Source: Arthrobacter terrae (GTDB lineage Bacteria > Actinomycetota > Actinomycetes > Actinomycetales > Micrococcaceae). Taken from it: a stretch of 64,000 bases of DNA. The position numbers and the translations under genes are program-made. Within the stretch, counting starts at the first letter, position 1; each line of letters starts with the position of its first letter. The notes under the pieces were generated by a model, which was given only the letters and a program-made list of their open reading frames with translations, was not told the origin of the DNA and ran no database searches. This document shows positions 26,124-33,716 of the stretch, in pieces. Location: assembly GCF_015708085.1 (NCBI RefSeq), contig NZ_JADNYM010000017.1, positions 1-64,000 of the forward strand. Reading direction: 5' to 3'.

Positions 26124-26563
26124 AACGCGTCCATGCCTTCGACGTGATGGTGACGGGGGACTCCCCCAAGGGAATGCTCTGCTTGGAAGATGGCGTCGGT
26201 GACGAGTTGGCGGGCGTGCTCGTTCTCCAAGCGGTAGAACACCCGGGTGCCGTCCTGTCTGGTGGTAACAAGGCGTCCCAAGCGCATTTTCGCCAGGTGT
26301 TGGGACACGGCTGCCGGAGATTTTCCAACCACCACGGCCAACTGATTGACGTGCATTTCACCATCCCGCAACGCGAGAACAATCCGTACCCGTGTTGCGT
26401 CGGCGAGCATTGCGAACACCTCGACAGCCAGTTCCACGTACTGGCTGTCCGGTTCCCGACCGCATATCCGTTTATCTGCATCGATACGTAGATTGTTGCA
26501 CGCAAAGGCCTCATTACTGCTGTAGCCTTGATTGCTGATACCCCACCCGGGTATTATGACCAA
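26120..26563 (-). CDS. ArsR/SmtB-family metal-sensing repressor (start uncertain)
   Basis: The maximal frame encodes 147 residues from a TTG at 26563 that lacks a ribosome site. The first 25-40 residues do not look like the family, and a shorter product from the GTG at 26440 is possible. The winged helix is typical (VFAMLADATRVRIVLALRDG, then VVGKSPAAVSQHLAKMRLGR and TRQDGTRVFYRLENEHARQL). The last part (DAIFQAEHSLGG, then PRHHHVEG) supplies His/Asp/Glu residues for an alpha-5 metal site as in Zn/Co/Ni sensors. It should repress itself and the downstream CDF exporter. Confidence 0.85.
   Translation of the reverse strand: MVIIPGWGISNQGYSSNEAFACNNLRIDADKRICGREPDSQYVELAVEVFAMLADATRVRIVLALRDGEMHVNQLAVVVGKSPAAVSQHLAKMRLGRLVTTRQDGTRVFYRLENEHARQLVTDAIFQAEHSLGGVPRHHHVEGMDAL
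26528..26557 (+). promoter_or_regulatory. Predicted promoter of the DUF6153 gene with a CsoR-like operator in its spacer
   Basis: TTGATT at 26528-26533 and TATTAT at 26552-26557 make a -35/-10 pair with an 18-base spacer. The spacer is nearly filled by an inverted repeat, ATACCC at 26538-26543 and GGGTAT at 26549-26554. These arms match the inner arms of the csoR operator at 42144-42164, so the same copper repressor may act here. The site lies inside the maximal frame of the divergent SmtB gene, which argues for a shorter SmtB. Confidence 0.55.
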
Positions 26564-26610
26564 GAGCAGCCGGTAAGATGGCCGGCATCCCAGCGAATGA
26601 GGAAGGATTT

Positions 26611-27072
26611 ATGAGCAGCACACTGACACTGCCCGGCATCCGTTCCATGCTGCGCTGGGGACGCTTGCTCATCGTTGTGTTGGGTATCACCGGGGGAATC
26701 CTGGGTATGCACGTGATCGGCGGAGCGCCTCCTGAGTCAATGGCACCAGCAGCCATGACCACCCCCACAGCGACCGCTAAGGCCGTCACGTATGTAGGTG
26801 CGGCTCCGCAGGAAACCGTGGTCTCCATTCCGAACGCGCCGGGTGAACAAGCTCCTGACATCTGCAGCTGTTCATCTGGCTGCCCCGGTTCGATGGCCAT
26901 GGATGATGCCTGTGTGCCCACCTTCGGTCCGGCGGGCGTCATTGTCCCGGCGCCGCAGACGGTTACCCACCGGTATGGGGATATTGTGTCCGGGCGAACG
27001 CCGGCACGAACCGCGGTCGAGCGGATCCCCGATGGGCCCTCACTACGCCAGCTCTCCGTTAGCCGAACGTAA
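26611..27072 (+). CDS. DUF6153-type membrane-anchored protein of copper loci
   Basis: A 153-residue protein with an ATG at 26611 after AGGAAGG. A membrane helix near residues 17-40 has the family's GITGGILGMHVIGG pattern. The extracytoplasmic part contains a short Cys/Met patch (DICSCSSGCPGSMAMDDAC), a plausible copper-binding site. The C-terminus is Pro/Arg-rich. DUF6153 proteins commonly neighbour DUF305 and copper-resistance genes, as here. It could deliver or buffer copper outside the membrane; this is inference. Confidence 0.7.
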   Translation: MSSTLTLPGIRSMLRWGRLLIVVLGITGGILGMHVIGGAPPESMAPAAMTTPTATAKAVTYVGAAPQETVVSIPNAPGEQAPDICSCSSGCPGSMAMDDACVPTFGPAGVIVPAPQTVTHRYGDIVSGRTPARTAVERIPDGPSLRQLSVSRT

Positions 27073-27114
27073 ACCGATGACGTGGCCGCCGCTTAGCGGC
27101 CGGCCTTCATTGAC

Positions 27115-27133
27115 GCGCACTGATACAGTGCGC
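27115..27133. promoter_or_regulatory. Palindrome upstream of the DUF305 gene
   Basis: GCGCACTG at 27115-27122 and CAGTGCGC at 27126-27133 form a perfect eight-base dyad around ATA, 45 bp before the DUF305 start. A second hairpin, GGCCGC/GCGGCC at 27084-27101, follows the DUF6153 stop. The first looks like an operator, the second like a weak terminator without a T-run. The binding protein is unknown. Confidence 0.4.
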
Positions 27134-27177
27134 CGGCTATCGAGTGAGACTCCAGCTTTTAGTGAAGGACTTTACCA

Positions 27178-27798
27178 ATGAAGAAGTTTCTGACCATTTC
27201 GTCCACTGCGCTTGCCGCGGCCATCGCTCTCGCGGGCTGCTCCGCCGGCACCGACAGCGGCAGTATGCCCGGCATGGATCACGGCGGCAGCTCCGCGGGC
27301 CCTACCGGCACGAGCGCGGCAACGTCCGCGACGTTAGGCGGCGCCGAGTACAACTCTGCCGACGCCACCTTCGCCCGGATGATGGCTCCGCACCACGTTC
27401 AGGCCGTGGATATGAGCAATATGCTGCTGGCCAAGCAGGACATCGACCCGCGGGCCAGTGCCCTGGCAACCAAAATCAAGGCAGCCCAGGCCCCCGAAAT
27501 TGAGAAGATGACCGGATGGCTTGCGGCCTGGAACGAACCGGCAGCCATGTCGGGAATGTCTGCAATGACCGGCACGATGAGTGATGACGAGATGAGTAAG
27601 CTCGACGCGGCGCAGGGCGCGGAGGCCGCGAAGCTGTATCTTTCGCAAATGGTCAACCATCACGAAGGGGCAGTGGAGATGGCGAAGACTGAGGTGACCG
27701 AAGGCAGGAATGCTGACGCAGTCGCGCTGGCGAAGTCCATCGTCTCGGCCCAGGAATCCGAGATCAAGGAAATGCATGATCTGCTGACGGCCCTCTAA
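27178..27798 (+). CDS. DUF305-family lipoprotein (ferritin-like, copper-associated)
   Basis: A 206-residue lipoprotein (signal MKKFLTISSTALAAAIALAG, then Cys). After a Met/Gly/Ser-rich tether (SMPGMDHGGSSAG) come two DUF305 repeats. Each has a histidine/methionine signature: FARMMAPHHVQAVDMSNMLL near residue 65 and LSQMVNHHEGAVEMAKTEVT near residue 160. Between them is a Met-rich stretch (AMSGMSAMTGTMSDDEM). DUF305 four-helix proteins recur with copper ATPases and multicopper oxidases, and are thought to bind copper outside the membrane. Confidence 0.88.
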   Translation: MKKFLTISSTALAAAIALAGCSAGTDSGSMPGMDHGGSSAGPTGTSAATSATLGGAEYNSADATFARMMAPHHVQAVDMSNMLLAKQDIDPRASALATKIKAAQAPEIEKMTGWLAAWNEPAAMSGMSAMTGTMSDDEMSKLDAAQGAEAAKLYLSQMVNHHEGAVEMAKTEVTEGRNADAVALAKSIVSAQESEIKEMHDLLTAL

Positions 27799-27856
27799 GC
27801 CAGGGCACAACGTCACAGCCAGTGGCGCTCCGGGGATCCGGGTCGCCACTGGGACA

Positions 27857-27880
27857 CCTTCCTTCCTTCCTTCCTTCCTT
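27857..27880. repeat. (CCTT)6 tetranucleotide repeat just upstream of a start codon
   Basis: Six perfect CCTT units end immediately before the GGAG ribosome site of the next gene (GTG at 27891). Tetranucleotide tracts are prone to slippage. A copy change would alter the distance between upstream promoter elements and the ribosome site. If translation began at the upstream ATG (27822), it would also shift the frame. Confidence 0.85.
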
Positions 27881-27890
27881 GGAGCCCGTT

Positions 27891-28778
27891 GTGAAAACGC
27901 CTACCTTCCTTCTCCGCAACCATCGATTGCTCACCTCCGCGGTGCTGGGCGCCGTCGCCCTGCTGCTCGCCGGCTGCTCGTCCGGATCCGCCTCAACTGA
28001 TCCCGCACCAACTCTCCAGAATCCCGACACCCACATTCACGCCATCGCCGTGGACCCGGCGTCGTCGGACGTCTTGCTGGCCACCCACGAGGGGCTGTAT
28101 GACGCCGGCAAAAAACACCCCGTCAAGATCAGCGGCACCATTGACCTGATGGGGTTCACAGCTACGGCGGATCCCGCCGTTTTCTATGCCTCGGGCCACC
28201 CGGGCGCGGGATCGGCTTTGCCGGATCCCGTGGGACTCATCAAATCCGTTGACTCGGGTAAAACCTGGTCTCCCGTCTCGCGGCAGGGTCAATCGGACTT
28301 CCACGCCCTGACGTCCACCAAGTCAGGCCTGGTGGCCTACGACGGGACCCTGCAGACCAGCGCCGACGGCGTCAACTGGACTCCGTCGCCGTCGTCCTTT
28401 GCCCCCGCAGCGCTGGCCGGCAGCCCCGCCAGCACCGTCGTTTTGGCCACCACGGAACGGGGCCTGCAACGTTCCACCGACGGCGGAAGTACGTGGCAGC
28501 CCAATCCCGGAGCTCCGATTATGCAGTACGCGGCCTTTGCAGCTGCGAAGGACAAAGCAACGACGGAGGCCGTGGGCGTCGCGCCGGACGGCACGGTCTA
28601 CCTTTCCGTCGATGCGGGTCTGAGCTGGGCCCGAACCGGCCAAATCAGCGGCCAGGTGCAGGCGATCGCAGCCGCTGAGGGAGAAACCGATAAGCCGCGG
28701 ATCTGGGCCGCCACCAGCACCGGCGTCCAGGTCTCCACCGACGGCGGAACGACTTTCAGCCCCGCGGATTCCCGCTAG
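27891..28778 (+). CDS. Beta-propeller (BNR/sialidase-like repeat) lipoprotein of a copper locus
   Basis: A 295-residue protein with GTG start at 27891 after GGAG. A lipoprotein signal is present (FLLRNHRLLTSAVLGAVALL, then LLAGCSSG). Repeated Asp-box-like SxDxGxTW motifs are seen: SVDSGKTWSPVS, STDGGSTWQPN, SVDAGLSWAR and STDGGTTFSP, typical of F510_1955/exo-sialidase-like propellers. Sialidase catalytic residues are not evident, so enzymatic activity is doubtful. The family often accompanies DUF305 and multicopper oxidases, so a role in extracellular copper handling is likely. The gene follows DUF305 by 92 bp. Confidence 0.8.
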   Translation: MKTPTFLLRNHRLLTSAVLGAVALLLAGCSSGSASTDPAPTLQNPDTHIHAIAVDPASSDVLLATHEGLYDAGKKHPVKISGTIDLMGFTATADPAVFYASGHPGAGSALPDPVGLIKSVDSGKTWSPVSRQGQSDFHALTSTKSGLVAYDGTLQTSADGVNWTPSPSSFAPAALAGSPASTVVLATTERGLQRSTDGGSTWQPNPGAPIMQYAAFAAAKDKATTEAVGVAPDGTVYLSVDAGLSWARTGQISGQVQAIAAAEGETDKPRIWAATSTGVQVSTDGGTTFSPADSR

Positions 28779-28883
28779 CTCCATGAACATCGGAGGGTAT
28801 TTCGCCACGACGGTCAGCTCGGGAGCGTTCCTCACTCCGGTGTGGAATTTCCAACTCAGTATTATCAGTAAGGAATGGTTACC

Positions 28884-30446
28884 ATGACCACTCAGGTCAA
28901 CCGCCGCACGTTCGTTGGACTCTCCGTCGCCGCCGCCGCGGCTGCAGCGCTTGCCGCATGCAGCGGCAATGCCGCTCCCACCCAGTCCACCGGCGCTGCG
29001 GGGCAGCGAATCATGCCTGACAGTCCAGTGGTCGCTAAGTACGAGTCGCACCGCACTTCCACAGGTAAGACCGTCAACGCCCAACTGATACCGGCGGCGC
29101 TCAGAACCAGTCTGGACGGCAAAGAGATCACTACCTGGGGCTACAACGGAGCCCTAGTGGCACCGCTGATCCGTGCGGGCGTCGGAGACCTGCTGGAAGC
29201 AAAAGTCACCAACGGGCTCACGGACGCAACAACGGTGCACTGGCACGGTGTGGCGCTTCGGAACAACGACGACGGCGTCCAGAACGTCACGCAGCAGCCC
29301 GTCGCTGCCGGGGTCGACTTCACCTACAGTTTCAAGCTGCCCCATCCGGGAACCTACTGGTACCACTCGCATGTGGAACTGCAGCGGGCCCGGGCGCTCT
29401 ACGGCGCTTTGATCATCGAAGACCCCAAGGAGCCGCTGCAGTACAGCAGGGACTGGGTCATTGTGCTTGATGACTGGCTCGACGGCGTCACAGGCACGCC
29501 CGATGAGGTGCTGCAGGAGCTGTCCAAGGGAATGAGTATGTCCGGGATGTCCGGGGGGACGAGCACGTCCGCGATGTCCGGCGACATGGGGCAGGGCGGG
29601 ATGGATAGGGGACACATGCTGACGGGGGCCCGCAGCGACTTCTTGGGAGGGGATGCCGGAGACGTGGAATTTCCTTTTCACCTCTTCAACGGCAGGCCGT
29701 CGTCGCAGCCCGAAACGCTGACAGCCAAACCCGGAGAGGTCATCCGGCTGCGCATCATCAACGCCGCCGGCGATACGGCCTACCGCGTCGGTATTCCCGG
29801 GCAGAAGCTCACACTCACGCACACCGACGGGTTCCCCGTCACGCACCGGGACGTGGACGCGGTCGTGCTGGGCATGGGGGAGCGGATCGATGCGCTTCTG
29901 ACGGTCCGGGACGGAATCACCCCTGTCCTGGCGCTGGCCGAGGGCAAGGGCCAGCTGACATACGGACTCGTTGCCACCGGCATCGGGACGCCGCCGGCGG
30001 CGGCGGACTTGCCCGCTCAACTCGACGGCGTCGTCGTCGACGGTGGTCAGCTCAAGGCCGACCCATCCGTGTCACTGCCGTTGAAGGCACCGGATAGGGT
30101 CCACGAACTGCACCTGACCGGCGGGATGGGTACATACGACTGGGGAATCAACGGGAAGCGCTTCGATATGGCAAAGCCGTTTGAGAACGCCTTCGACCTG
30201 AAAATCGGAGAGCGTGTCCAGGTGAAGTTCATTAACGACACGATGATGTGGCATCCGATGCACCTCCACGGCCATACATTCCAGGTAGGCGATGACGGAG
30301 CGCGCAAGGACACCGTCATCGTCCGGCCAATGCAAACCGTCACCGTCCAGTTCGAGGCGGACAACCCGGGCCAATGGCTCACCCACTGCCACAACGCCTT
30401 CCATGCCGAACGCGGCATGATGGGCCTCTTCTCCTACACCACCTAA
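28884..30446 (+). CDS. Multicopper oxidase (CueO/CopA-like cuprous oxidase), Tat-exported lipoprotein
   Basis: A 520-residue protein started at the ATG at 28884, nine bases after AGGA; the ATG at 28875 is too close to the ribosome site. The signal is Tat-like (NRRTFVGLS) and ends in a lipobox LAAC (Cys 26). All four copper motifs are present: HWHG (H119, H121), WYHSH (H161, H163), WHPMHLHGHTF (H457, H460, H462) and HCHNAFHAERGMM (H501, C502, H503, H507, M512 axial). A Met-rich insert with seven Met lies at residues 217-245, as in CueO-type cuprous oxidases. It probably oxidises toxic Cu(I) outside the membrane. The gap 30447-30618 to nuoN shows no clear terminator. Confidence 0.92.
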   Translation: MTTQVNRRTFVGLSVAAAAAAALAACSGNAAPTQSTGAAGQRIMPDSPVVAKYESHRTSTGKTVNAQLIPAALRTSLDGKEITTWGYNGALVAPLIRAGVGDLLEAKVTNGLTDATTVHWHGVALRNNDDGVQNVTQQPVAAGVDFTYSFKLPHPGTYWYHSHVELQRARALYGALIIEDPKEPLQYSRDWVIVLDDWLDGVTGTPDEVLQELSKGMSMSGMSGGTSTSAMSGDMGQGGMDRGHMLTGARSDFLGGDAGDVEFPFHLFNGRPSSQPETLTAKPGEVIRLRIINAAGDTAYRVGIPGQKLTLTHTDGFPVTHRDVDAVVLGMGERIDALLTVRDGITPVLALAEGKGQLTYGLVATGIGTPPAAADLPAQLDGVVVDGGQLKADPSVSLPLKAPDRVHELHLTGGMGTYDWGINGKRFDMAKPFENAFDLKIGERVQVKFINDTMMWHPMHLHGHTFQVGDDGARKDTVIVRPMQTVTVQFEADNPGQWLTHCHNAFHAERGMMGLFSYTT

Positions 30447-30618
30447 GACAGGCCCCGTGATCGGTGTTGATGAAACACTGTTCGCCGTGGGACCAGCAGC
30501 TTCGGTTCGGGGCGCGCGCAGCAGGGGTCCAGTTGGCTCCGGTCGTTTAGCTCAGCGAATGCTTCAATCGGCTACGGAAAACCGGGCGTAAAGCTTTAGC
30601 GCAACGCTCCCGCCGTGG

Positions 30619-32127
30619 CTACGGGAACGGATTGACCTGCAGAAAAGCGAGTACTGGGTTCGCGAACAAGCCCATCAGCAGTGACAGGATCCCCAGGACT
30701 ATTGCCGTTCGCGCACTCCGTGGCGCGACCAGGGTGCCACTCAGTACGACCGCATTCGTCGTTGCCGCACCCTCGCCTGAGGCGCCTTCCCCCGGCACAT
30801 CGGCGCCGTCGTCGTGCGCCGTTGCCTGACCGCGCCCCGGCTGGAAGAGCCGGTAGATCCAGCGCAGGTAATAAAAGACGCTGGCCACGGAATTTATCAG
30901 CGCAAGCACCACCAGCCAGCCGAGACCGGCGTCGAGCGCGGCGGTGAAGGCGGTGAGTTTGCCGACGAAGACGGCAGTGGGGGGTGTGCCGACCAGCCCA
31001 AGCAGGCAGACAATCAGGCTCAGCGCCAGCCAGCGGTGCGTGCGGAAAAGCCCGCGGTAATCTTTCAGGGTGCGCAGGCTGGGGAACGCGCACACGACGG
31101 CGAAGGCTCCGAGATTGGTGATGGTGTAACCGAGCAGGTAGAACAGCAGGCTGGGCAGTGCCAGCTCAGAATGCCCGACGGCGGCGGTAACCATCAGCAG
31201 GTAGCCGACCTGGCTGATAGTGGAGTAGGCGAGCAGCCGCAGCACCGTGCTCTGGAAAAACGCGGCCAGATTGCCCAGCGTCATGGTCAATGCCGCCAGC
31301 AATGCCAGCATCAGCGGCCAGGCTACGGGCACGCCGGACAGTGAGCTGAGCCGGAATAGCGCAATGAGCGCGCCGATTTTGGGGATCGTGGAGATGAAGG
31401 CGGCGGCCGGCCCGGTGGTGCCGTCGATGGCATCCGGGACCCAGAAATGGGCCGGCACGGCGCCGGCTTTGAACAGCAGCCCGGCGGCAACTGCCAGCAG
31501 CCCGACGGCGGCGGCGCCGGCGGGTGCGCCGAGCAAGGCGCGGGACAGATCGGTATAGGTGGTGCTCCCGCCGGCGCCGAACAGCACCGTGATCCCCACC
31601 AGCAGCAGCACGCCGAACAGTGCGCCCATCAGGTAGTACTTGAGCATCGCTTCGGTGCCAGCTGAGTCTTTGGTGAATCCCACCAGGGCATAGAGCGGAA
31701 TGCTGGCGAGCAGGTAGCCCGCTCCCAGCACCAGCAGGTCGCTGGCGCCGGCCAGGACCAGCGTTCCGAGGGCCCCAAGCAGCAACAGAACGTAAAACTC
31801 CGATTTCCTTTTGTGGACGCCGAACCTTCCGCCGGCCAGCACCAGGACGACGGCGGTGCCGGTAAGTACCGCTATGCGGGTCATGCCAAGGGAGACGTCG
31901 ATGGTAAAGGTTGCCGCTGCGGTCACTTCCGCGGGTTGGACGATTCGGATAATTGACAGGATCAGGGCGGCAAAGACGGCTGCCAGCGCCAGCCAGCGGG
32001 ACAGATGCTGCCGACGCCTCGGAAGCCAGCTGCCCAGCAGCAGGATGATCACGGCGGCCAGCGCCACGATGATCTCCGGCGCCAGGGCTGTGAGACTGAT
32101 GGCGTCCCCGCCGGGTCTTGCGTTCAC
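30619..32127 (-). CDS. nuoN: NuoN-like antiporter subunit of a complex-I-like membrane assembly
   Basis: A 502-residue protein with about 14 membrane helices of the Mrp-antiporter/NuoN family. The mid-membrane Lys is kept (K220 in LLFKAGAVPAHFWVPDAIDG), as is the second Lys in STIPKIGALIALF. In the segment GAGYLLASIPLYAL (about 135-148), where NuoN normally has a Glu in LELLSL, no Glu is present. One carboxylate of the usual proton path is therefore lost. Its start overlaps the nuoM stop by four bases. It is the last gene of the run, convergent to the multicopper oxidase. Confidence 0.88.
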   Translation of the reverse strand: MNARPGGDAISLTALAPEIIVALAAVIILLLGSWLPRRRQHLSRWLALAAVFAALILSIIRIVQPAEVTAAATFTIDVSLGMTRIAVLTGTAVVLVLAGGRFGVHKRKSEFYVLLLLGALGTLVLAGASDLLVLGAGYLLASIPLYALVGFTKDSAGTEAMLKYYLMGALFGVLLLVGITVLFGAGGSTTYTDLSRALLGAPAGAAAVGLLAVAAGLLFKAGAVPAHFWVPDAIDGTTGPAAAFISTIPKIGALIALFRLSSLSGVPVAWPLMLALLAALTMTLGNLAAFFQSTVLRLLAYSTISQVGYLLMVTAAVGHSELALPSLLFYLLGYTITNLGAFAVVCAFPSLRTLKDYRGLFRTHRWLALSLIVCLLGLVGTPPTAVFVGKLTAFTAALDAGLGWLVVLALINSVASVFYYLRWIYRLFQPGRGQATAHDDGADVPGEGASGEGAATTNAVVLSGTLVAPRSARTAIVLGILSLLMGLFANPVLAFLQVNPFP

Positions 32128-33716
32128 TGTGTCCCCGCCGCGACGAGGGTGATCAGCGCGTGCGCTGCAGGTTCGATCAGATCCAGCAGAAACCGTGGGA
32201 AGACGCCGATGACGACGGCCAGCACCAGCAGGGGAGCGACCGAGAGCAACTCGCGCGGGCGCAGATCACCCAGCGTTCCGGACCCCAACTCCGCACCCGC
32301 GGTGGGCTGCCGCTCGGGGCCGAGGAACACCTGGGCCAGCATCCGCAGCAGCAGGGCCGCGGTGATCAGGATGCCCAGCAGAGCCAAAGCCGTGGGGATG
32401 GGTGCGGCCCCCAGGCTCCCCGTGAAGATCTGGAACTCGGCGATGAATCCGGAGAGGCCGGGCAGGCCCAGGGAGCCGAAGACGGCGACGGCGGTGAGTG
32501 CGGCAAAGCGGGGAGCGGTCCGGGCGAGACCGCCGTATTCGGCCATTTCGTAGCTGTGGCCACGGGCAAAGAGCACTCCGGCCAGCAGGAACAGGGCTCC
32601 GGTCAGAAGTCCGTGGCTGACCATTTGCGTTACCGCACCAGTGACGGCCAGATTGGCTGCCTGCGGGTTGGTTCCCGCTGCAAGCCCCGCAGCCCCGAGT
32701 CCCAGAATGATGTAGCCCATGTGATTGACCGAGGTGTAGGCCACCATCCGCTTGAAGTTGGTCTGGGCCATGGCCACTAGTGCGCCGTAGAGCACCGAAA
32801 CCACGCCGACGATGACGAAGACCATCGCGTAGCTGCGCCAAGGCCCCGGCAGAATCGGCATGGCGATCCGGACAAAACCGTAGGCTCCCATTTTGAGCAG
32901 CACGCCGGCCAGAATCACGGATCCCGGCGCCGGGGCGTCGGTGTGCGCGGGCGGCAGCCAGGTATGGAACGGCACGGTGGGCGTCTTCACGGCCAATCCG
33001 ATGCTGATGGTCAGCAGGGCCAGGCCCCCCACCAGTGGATCGTTCTTTAGTGGATCCTGCCGGATGAGTTCGACGATGTCGAACGTGTGCGGGTCACTGG
33101 CCAGATACAGCACGATGAAGCCCAGCAGTAGGGCCAAGGAGCCGATGAACGTGTAGAGAAAGAACTGCAGGGCAGAGCGTGCGGCGTTTCCGTGCCCCCA
33201 GACGGCGATGATGAAGTACATGCCGACGATCGACAGGTCGAAGAAGACAAAGAAGAGGATTAAGTCCAAGGACACGAACAGACCCAGCGAAACGGTCTGC
33301 AGGAACAAAAACAGCGCGGCGTGGGCCCGGGGACGGTGGTCCTGACGGACGGAGTATATAGCGCAGGCCAGAAACAGCAGGGCCGTCATGGCCGCCAGCG
33401 GCAGCGACAGACCGTCCACACCCACGTGATAACCCGATCCCAAGGTGGGCATCCAGGCAATGTTGGTCTCATAGCCGATGGCGCCGGTCCCGGATGCCGG
33501 CCCGGCAACGGCTCCCGCTCCGGTACTTCTGCCGCCGCCGGCCGCGTAATCGATCCACAGTGCGACTAATAACGCGAGGTCGACGGCGGTCGTCGTGATC
33601 CAGATGCCGGCCACCAGCCGCCGTCGTGCTTCGGGCACCAGCAACAGACCGATCCCGACCAGGACCGGAAGAAAAACCACGATGGTTAACACCGGCAGTT
33701 CAGAGAACACAGTCAC
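32124..33716 (-). CDS. nuoM: NuoM-like antiporter subunit
   Basis: A 530-residue multi-pass protein. A longer open frame extends to 34031, but the GTG at 33716 overlaps the nuoL stop (GTGA) and gives the normal N-terminus VTVFSELPVLTIVVFLPVLV. The channel Lys is K244 in LAVKTPTVPFHTWLPPAHTD. The helix 5 Glu expected in a FFWELMLVPMY-type motif is replaced by Asp (D160 in FVFFDLSIVGMYFIIAVWG). The C-terminal region keeps the usual SGFIAEFQIF and LRMLAQVFLGP. It should translocate protons or other cations as part of the membrane arm. Confidence 0.9.
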   Translation of the reverse strand: MTVFSELPVLTIVVFLPVLVGIGLLLVPEARRRLVAGIWITTTAVDLALLVALWIDYAAGGGRSTGAGAVAGPASGTGAIGYETNIAWMPTLGSGYHVGVDGLSLPLAAMTALLFLACAIYSVRQDHRPRAHAALFLFLQTVSLGLFVSLDLILFFVFFDLSIVGMYFIIAVWGHGNAARSALQFFLYTFIGSLALLLGFIVLYLASDPHTFDIVELIRQDPLKNDPLVGGLALLTISIGLAVKTPTVPFHTWLPPAHTDAPAPGSVILAGVLLKMGAYGFVRIAMPILPGPWRSYAMVFVIVGVVSVLYGALVAMAQTNFKRMVAYTSVNHMGYIILGLGAAGLAAGTNPQAANLAVTGAVTQMVSHGLLTGALFLLAGVLFARGHSYEMAEYGGLARTAPRFAALTAVAVFGSLGLPGLSGFIAEFQIFTGSLGAAPIPTALALLGILITAALLLRMLAQVFLGPERQPTAGAELGSGTLGDLRPRELLSVAPLLVLAVVIGVFPRFLLDLIEPAAHALITLVAAGTQ

